A stretch of DNA of 64,000 bases from Euglena gracilis (taxonomy: Eukaryota > Euglenida > Euglenophyceae > Euglenales): assembly GCA_039621445.1 (NCBI GenBank), contig CP154957.1:11737845-11801844 (forward strand), given 5' to 3'. The translations under genes and the position numbers were made by a program. Below are positions 61,201-64,000 of this stretch, in pieces. Every line of letters starts with the position of its first letter. The first letter of the stretch is position 1. Below the pieces are notes generated by a model, which saw nothing but the letters and a program-made list of their open reading frames with translations, was not told where the DNA came from and ran no database searches.

Positions 61201-64000
61201 TGCTGCCAGAATGCTGATTCAATGTTCTGTCGGTGTTTCTGACTGGAGGAGAGAACGCACCCCGCACTGGCCCTGCCGTGGGTGTCTTATCTCAAACCCA
61301 GTTTCGGACAATGAGCCACAGCCCAACGCTGGCGTCCGTCAAAAGCACGAAGTACGACCTGTGCGGCAACCTCTGCCACGACGGCAGCAGCCGCCAGCAG
61401 GATTTTCTTTGCCTGTGTGAAGCCGCAGTTTGTTTAAATTTTGGTTTTGGCATCATCATTATAATATTAATACAAATATTGTATTAATATTATTTCAACA
61501 ATAATATGGTTTCTTTGTCCGTCGCCAGCAAAGCTGAATGATAAATACCTTTTAATGATTTTTTTTTGTGTTGACGAACTTCTTCTTCCATGGTTTTCCA
61601 TCATCACTTTCCATCGGCTTCCCAATGTTTTCTGGTGCTCTGGTGGCTTTTTCTCCCAGGGCTGGACTGGACCTTTTTTCCCGCAAACCCTGGGAAGGAG
61701 GGGGGTTGCCAGGTAAGTCATTTTCCCCTGCATTATTTTTTTCGGCATGCTAAGTCCTGTATGCACTGTTCACCCCTAATTTTCAGCTGAGTTCTAAGGT
61801 TCAGCTCGCCTTTTAGGTTCTGACTGGTGTGGGGGTCGTGTGTGGCCATGAACTTTACCTGGAAGGGGGAAATGTAAATGTAAACTGTAAACAGGGGTGC
61901 AAAGTTTGGTCTGTGAAATAGTTGGAGGGAACCGCCACACAGTTTTGCAACGGAGGGACGAAGAGCCTTTTTACTTGGGGAGGGGCAAACCATTTTTCTT
62001 TTTGACAATTCCGTTTTTTTTGTTAAACACAGTTTTTTTTTTTGCACCACAAGCGATGTGCCTTGTGAAGTTTTGTGTTCTCCTGAAGGATGTTTCTTTT
62101 CAGAGAATCCAGACTGTATTCCCTAGGAGGAGTGCTGGGGGGGGGGGCACTTTTCGCCTGGCGGAAGCAATTCATGGTGAGGTTTGTAGTTGCGGCTATC
62201 AGTGCACATCTACTTTGCCTGACCGCCACGCCAGTTGAAGTCCTGATCTCGAGCTGGGCAATGGGTATTTCACCCATGTGTACCTAAAGACCACGGCGGA
62301 CTGGTGGATGGTCCACAGCAAGGTGCCTCTCCACTGACCATCAACTTTCCTCTGTGGGCAAGTGAGTGGGTGACAGAGCTCCTTTTTTGATCTGGACGGT
62401 GGAAGGGCTGAACAGGGAAGTTTCACTCCCCTTCGCTGATTCCCACTGCATGCCAGGAAGCATCCTTTTTTTCGCTTTGGAAATGGACCAGGAAGTGCTT
62501 AACACTGCCAAAACGGGTTCGAGAGATGGCTAAAGTGCAACCCTCACAGTACTCCACAGTATTGTGGGGTATCCCACATCCCCCCCCCACCCCTGTCACC
62601 ATACCCCCCCACTGTCACCCCACACTCCCCCCACGCTTTCCCCTGGAACAACATCCTTTTTGTGCGTAAATAAAATTGCCAAATTCCCACATGTGGCCAA
62701 AGGCCTCGTCCCCCCCCCCCCTGCACCCCAGGACCAAAATAGCAACATCCTGCAGAATACGGGGAATGAATGAATTAGTGGCGATTTGCCGAAGGTAGTA
62801 TGTGTGTAGAAGTGCCTGCAAATCAGAAATTTTGAGAGAGACATGACTGAAAGTCTGAGGGCAATACTGACACTCAAAGCGTCGGGGGCGAGGGGTGGAA
62901 TGCTCTAGCTGAGCCTGAGAAAAAATGCGAAAAGAATGCGAAGAGAATATTCAAAATCTGGGAGAAATTAGGGAAAATTGCCAAAATGCACAAATTGCCT
63001 AAAAAAAAAGGCCAAAATGTCTCCAAATTTAAAGAAATCATATGTAAATATGAGGAAAATATCATTTTCAGAAAAAATAAAATAGTTTTCAACAAAACTC
63101 AAAAAAAATGCAAAAATTGGGCAAAAATCCCCCCACTCCCCCCCCCATTGTCAGCCCCATTGGCAGGTGTGCTTGGGATGCCCTGAGGGGGGCCCGGACC
63201 CCCTTCCAACATCGGGGGGGGGGTGGAGGTGGGTCTGAGGTAGGAGGGACCACCCTTCCCACCGGGCCGGGAAAAAAACAGTTCTGTGGACACCAGGCCG
63301 GATACCATGCCAACATTGTTGAAAAATCCCCAGTTTTTCTTTGAAAATTTCTCTAAAAATGTTCATATGTTGAATTCTTTTTAAACACTGATTTCGTGTG
63401 GCAAACCCCAAAAGCATCAGAAAATGGAAGTGTGCTTTAAAGTGAGGGAAAGGGACCTTTTTGCTTTTTCCAAAATCCCGGGGGGGTCATTCCACATTCA
63501 AAAAAGCCAGTCTGTCACTTTTTGAACACCCTTCAGCACTTCTCACCGGGGGGGAGGGGGTCCAGCCACTGAGGTCAAAAATGGCGCAAAATCAGTGGAT
63601 TTTGGCCAATTTGGATAAAACTTCCAGTTTCCTTCAGTACCACATGAGCTAATTTTGGTGGAAACAAAAACCAGCCATTGACCAATCCCTGGGTGGGGTC
63701 AGACCATACAACTTTAACAACTGACCAGGGGGGGTCACTTCCGCTCTCCGAAAACTAGCCAGTCATAAACCAGGGGGGGAGTTGGCCACTCTGGAATCCA
63801 AGAGAAAATTGACCACAAGGGTCGATTTTGTGGGGTAGAAAAATTTGGCGATGCCATTGCTCAAGTGGGGGTGTCCTCCCCACTCTGCCCCCCCTCATAT
63901 CGAACGCTGCAAGGAGGGGGGCTGAGTGGGGATCCCCCCCAGAGTGAGTCTCTTCTCTCCATTGTCGGTGCCAAGTGCCAAAAACTTTGACCCAGAATTG
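50444..64000 (+). CDS. USP39: USP39/Sad1-like splicing factor, twelve exons, 3' end outside window
   Basis: Exons 50444-50617, 51053-51238, 51471-51725, 52513-52555, 53009-53108, 54159-54266, 54663-54691, 58824-59002, 59490-59580, 61027-61148, 61302-61394 and 62251-62322 join into one 484-codon frame. Domains: zf-UBP finger (CPYLDTIDRASLDFDFEKLC, CLVCGKYFQGR, HSLSSGHHVFLNL), then an inactive ubiquitin-hydrolase fold (VGLNNLKMTDYLSAVVQ, WNP, SPHELMQAITLKSAKKFQ, FDLPDTPLFKDESERNIIPQ, YLIFCYKRFK, TIVNFPV, YDLCGNLCHDG). The catalytic Cys is absent, as in known USP39/Sad1, which act in U4/U6.U5 tri-snRNP assembly in the nucleus. The final segment (normally ..PQ...LSEAY) is not found, so the gene runs past 64000. 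Ten of eleven introns lack a frame-compatible GT-AG pair. Confidence 0.9.
50618..51052 (+). other. USP39 intron 1, nonconventional, carries (CAC)n
   Basis: Starts GCCTGGGC and ends GCCCAATCC. TGGGC can pair with GCCCA. Joined product SVSLTNL-NVYGCLVC equals the family sequence. No GT donor. Holds the CAC microsatellite. Confidence 0.75.
50722..50914. repeat. (CAC)n microsatellite, about 64 units
   Basis: Uninterrupted ACC/CAC repeats preceded by a short AAC/AGC run. All frames are open across it and encode homopolymers. Not coding, since it lies inside an intron. Confidence 0.97.
51053..51238 (+). CDS. USP39: USP39-like exon 2 (zf-UBP)
   Basis: NVYGCLVCGKYFQGRAKGSP, AFNHSLSSGHHVFLNLETAV, VYCLPDLYEVRDASLADIKY, NL. 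Contains the remaining zinc ligands of the UBP finger. 62 codons. Confidence 0.9.
51471..51725 (+). CDS. USP39: USP39-like exon 3
   Basis: NPTYTHEQIDEILSRTKTCR, GLDGKEFRPGLVGLNNLKMT, DYLSAVVQLLVRIPELCRYY and on to VLVEN. GLNNLKMTDY takes the place of the Cys box of active USPs, so the enzyme is expected to be inactive. The 5' edge may be off by 1-3 nt. Possible AGGC/GCCT end pairing for intron 2 (51239-51470). Confidence 0.87.
51726..52512 (+). other. USP39 intron 3, nonconventional
   Basis: CTACAGGCAGG...CCCTGCCCCA: CAG at +4, CTG at -8, GGCAGG pairs with CCTGCC. Phase 0 both sides. Confidence 0.8.
52513..52555 (+). CDS. USP39: USP39-like exon 4 (43 nt)
   Basis: TKRYGELVRKMWNP plus one base. 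Matches the RFGEL.RKLWNP motif. Very short, with no start codon requirement, and invisible to ORF calling. Confidence 0.85.
52556..53008 (+). other. USP39 intron 4, nonconventional
   Basis: AGGCAGGC...GCCTGTTGGG: CAG at +4, CTG at -8, CAGGC pairs with GCCTG. Joined codons give WNPRGFKGQVSPHE. Confidence 0.82.
53009..53108 (+). CDS. USP39: USP39-like exon 5
   Basis: GFKGQVSPHELMQAITLKSA, KKFQIGQQGDPM, ending in phase 2. Confidence 0.88.
53109..54158 (+). other. USP39 intron 5, nonconventional, hosts a mobile element
   Basis: GGGCAGGG...CCCTGGTGGT: CAG at +4, CTG at -8, CAGGG pairs with CCCTG. Joined product PME-FLQFLLTALH fits the family exactly. Contains the inverse CAGTCAGTCACTTT element at 53535-53835. 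Confidence 0.82.
53535..53835 (-). mobile_element. CAGTCAGTCACTTT element, copy 2
   Basis: AGTGACTGACTGGTTTT words at both sides, GCGCTGACGGCGCCGG in the middle. Inverse of 19020-19305. Flanked by CCATTGCTTA (53524) and its inverse TAAGCAATGG (53842). Confidence 0.6.
54159..54266 (+). CDS. USP39: USP39-like exon 6
   Basis: FLQFLLTALHEEEIKGYKQR, SVGKRKGKEHTSIIH, ending in phase 2 just before GGGCAGG. Confidence 0.86.
54663..54691 (+). CDS. USP39: USP39-like exon 7 (29 nt)
   Basis: FQGRVRVTT, matching VFQG..R..T of the family. Intron 6 (54267-54662) starts GGGCAGG and ends near CTGCCCAAC, with CTG one base off the usual place. Edges are therefore uncertain by 1-2 nt. Confidence 0.7.
55172..55250. 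repeat. TATA-type microsatellite
   Basis: ATATATATGTGTATATATAC-like run of about 78 nt in USP39 intron 7. Confidence 0.93.
56630..57070. mobile_element. Large foldback element with GCGCTTAAGCGC ends
   Basis: Outer TTGCGCTTAAGCGCAA-type palindromes. The arms AACAGAAGCCCCTGAGCTTA inward to AATACATTG are repeated in inverse from CAATGTATT to AAGCTCAGGGGCTTCTGTT. About 130-nt arms with few mismatches and a centre of about 100 nt. Confidence 0.8.
57883..58259. mobile_element. Foldback element, GTGCCAAAGCGCAAT family
   Basis: TTGTGCCACAGCGCAATGGG at the left, CCCATTGCGCTTTGGCACAA at the right. About 45-nt arms including ATGAAGAATAGAAATTTAAG. Further GCGCAAT words inside and to 58410. Confidence 0.75.
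58824..59002 (+). CDS. USP39: USP39-like exon 8
   Basis: EVMITDDGQGNKVETNVGEP, QTKEVPFLFLQFDLPDTPLF, KDESERNIIPQVPLFTLLH. Highly typical IIPQVPLF box. GC-rich codons. Confidence 0.92.
59003..59489 (+). other. USP39 intron 8, nonconventional
   Basis: GTGCAGGA...TCCTGACTGC: CAG at +4, CTG at -8, CAGGA pairs with TCCTG. It happens to begin with GT but does not end AG. Joined LFTLLH-KYDGEE fits the family. Confidence 0.83.
59490..59580 (+). CDS. USP39: USP39-like exon 9
   Basis: KYDGEEVTYQTVHGKTTLAK, KVQYIITKLP, phase 1 end before CTACAGGC. Confidence 0.88.
59581..61026 (+). other. USP39 intron 9, nonconventional
   Basis: CTACAGGC...GCCTGCCTCT: CAG at +4, CTG at -8, CAGGC pairs with GCCTG. Joined KLP-R-YLIFCYKRF. 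Traces of a diverged target duplication (CCTCCTA / CCTCTGCTA) remain. Confidence 0.82.
61027..61148 (+). CDS. USP39: USP39-like exon 10
   Basis: YLIFCYKRFKMNYWFEEKNK, TIVNFPVKSLDMRDFCVPEA. Ends before GTGCCTGC, a usable GT donor in phase 0. Confidence 0.88.
61149..61301 (+). other. USP39 intron 10, likely conventional GT-AG
   Basis: GTGCCTGC...AAACCCAG, 153 nt, phase 0. No CAG/CTG pair that keeps the frame was found. It is the shortest intron of the gene. Confidence 0.6.
61302..61394 (+). CDS. USP39: USP39-like exon 11
   Basis: FRTMSHSPTLASVKSTKYDL, CGNLCHDGSSR. KYDL..N..HDG is the family motif. Confidence 0.85.
61395..62250 (+). other. USP39 intron 11, nonconventional
   Basis: CAGCAGGA...TCCTGATCTC: CAG at +4, CTG at -8, CAGGA pairs with TCCTG over +4 to +8 and -10 to -6. 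Phase 0. Confidence 0.82.
62251..62322 (+). CDS. USP39: USP39-like exon 12
   Basis: ELGNGYFTHVYLKTTADWWM, VHSK, the His-box region of the inactive USP fold. An AAG/GTGCCT donor follows. The next exon is not in the window. Confidence 0.82.
62323..64000 (+). other. USP39 intron 12 (incomplete)
   Basis: No family match for the missing C-terminal exon on the + strand. Contains CT/CAC-rich and G-run blocks and, at 63480-63780, ACCAGTCA-type words of the 19.0-kb element family. Confidence 0.5.

Overview
The window reads as nuclear DNA of a eukaryote with long, repeat-filled introns, most likely a euglenozoan (euglenid or diplonemid). Two observations support this. First, most introns in the recognisable genes are not GT-AG. 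They follow the layout known for euglenid nonconventional introns: CAG (or a close variant) at intron positions +4 to +6, CTG at -8 to -6, and the two ends able to pair. Marine diplonemids are also reported to be rich in non-GT-AG introns. Second, the FCP1-type phosphatase has a motif style (IENTPDCVR, VVWTAGVR) that I associate with kinetoplastid relatives. The species is not identifiable from the sequence, and all family names come from recalled protein families, not searches.

Three host genes are supported. (1) On +, 0.66-4.94 kb: the C-terminal two thirds of an RMND5/GID2-type subunit of the CTLH/GID ubiquitin ligase, in seven exons. (2) On -, 28.11-21.65 kb: an FCP1/NLI-interacting-factor-like phosphatase in two exons separated by a 5.6 kb intron packed with mobile DNA. 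(3) On +, 50.44 kb to beyond the window end: a USP39/Sad1-type splicing factor. Twelve exons join in one frame (1452 nt, 484 codons) with the last exon missing.

The rest is mostly mobile DNA. A DIRS-like tyrosine-recombinase retrotransposon lies at 5.74-10.32 kb. Two pogo/Tigger-like DDE transposase copies meet near 34.2 kb. Three decayed copies of a tyrosine-recombinase gene carry a PHD finger (22.65, 45.7-47.1 and 48 kb). A BED-finger fragment lies at 29.75 kb. Satellite-bearing inverted-repeat elements occupy 17.5-19.0 and 34.8-37.4 kb, and many foldback elements and G/C-homopolymer minisatellites fill the remainder.

The main discovery concerns intron origin. The RMND5 intron at 715-1552 is a complete transposon-like element: a perfect 10-bp terminal inverted repeat beginning CAGG, flanked by a perfect 8-bp target duplication. 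In introns without a surviving duplication, protein alignment places the splice sites 3 nt before CAG and 5 nt after CTG. Those 3 + 5 nt equal the length of one 8-bp duplication. So the nonconventional intron boundary rule may simply be the footprint of DNA elements that are removed together with one duplicated target copy. A 2.6-kb element with a 9-bp duplication inside a transposase reading frame looks like the same process at an early stage.
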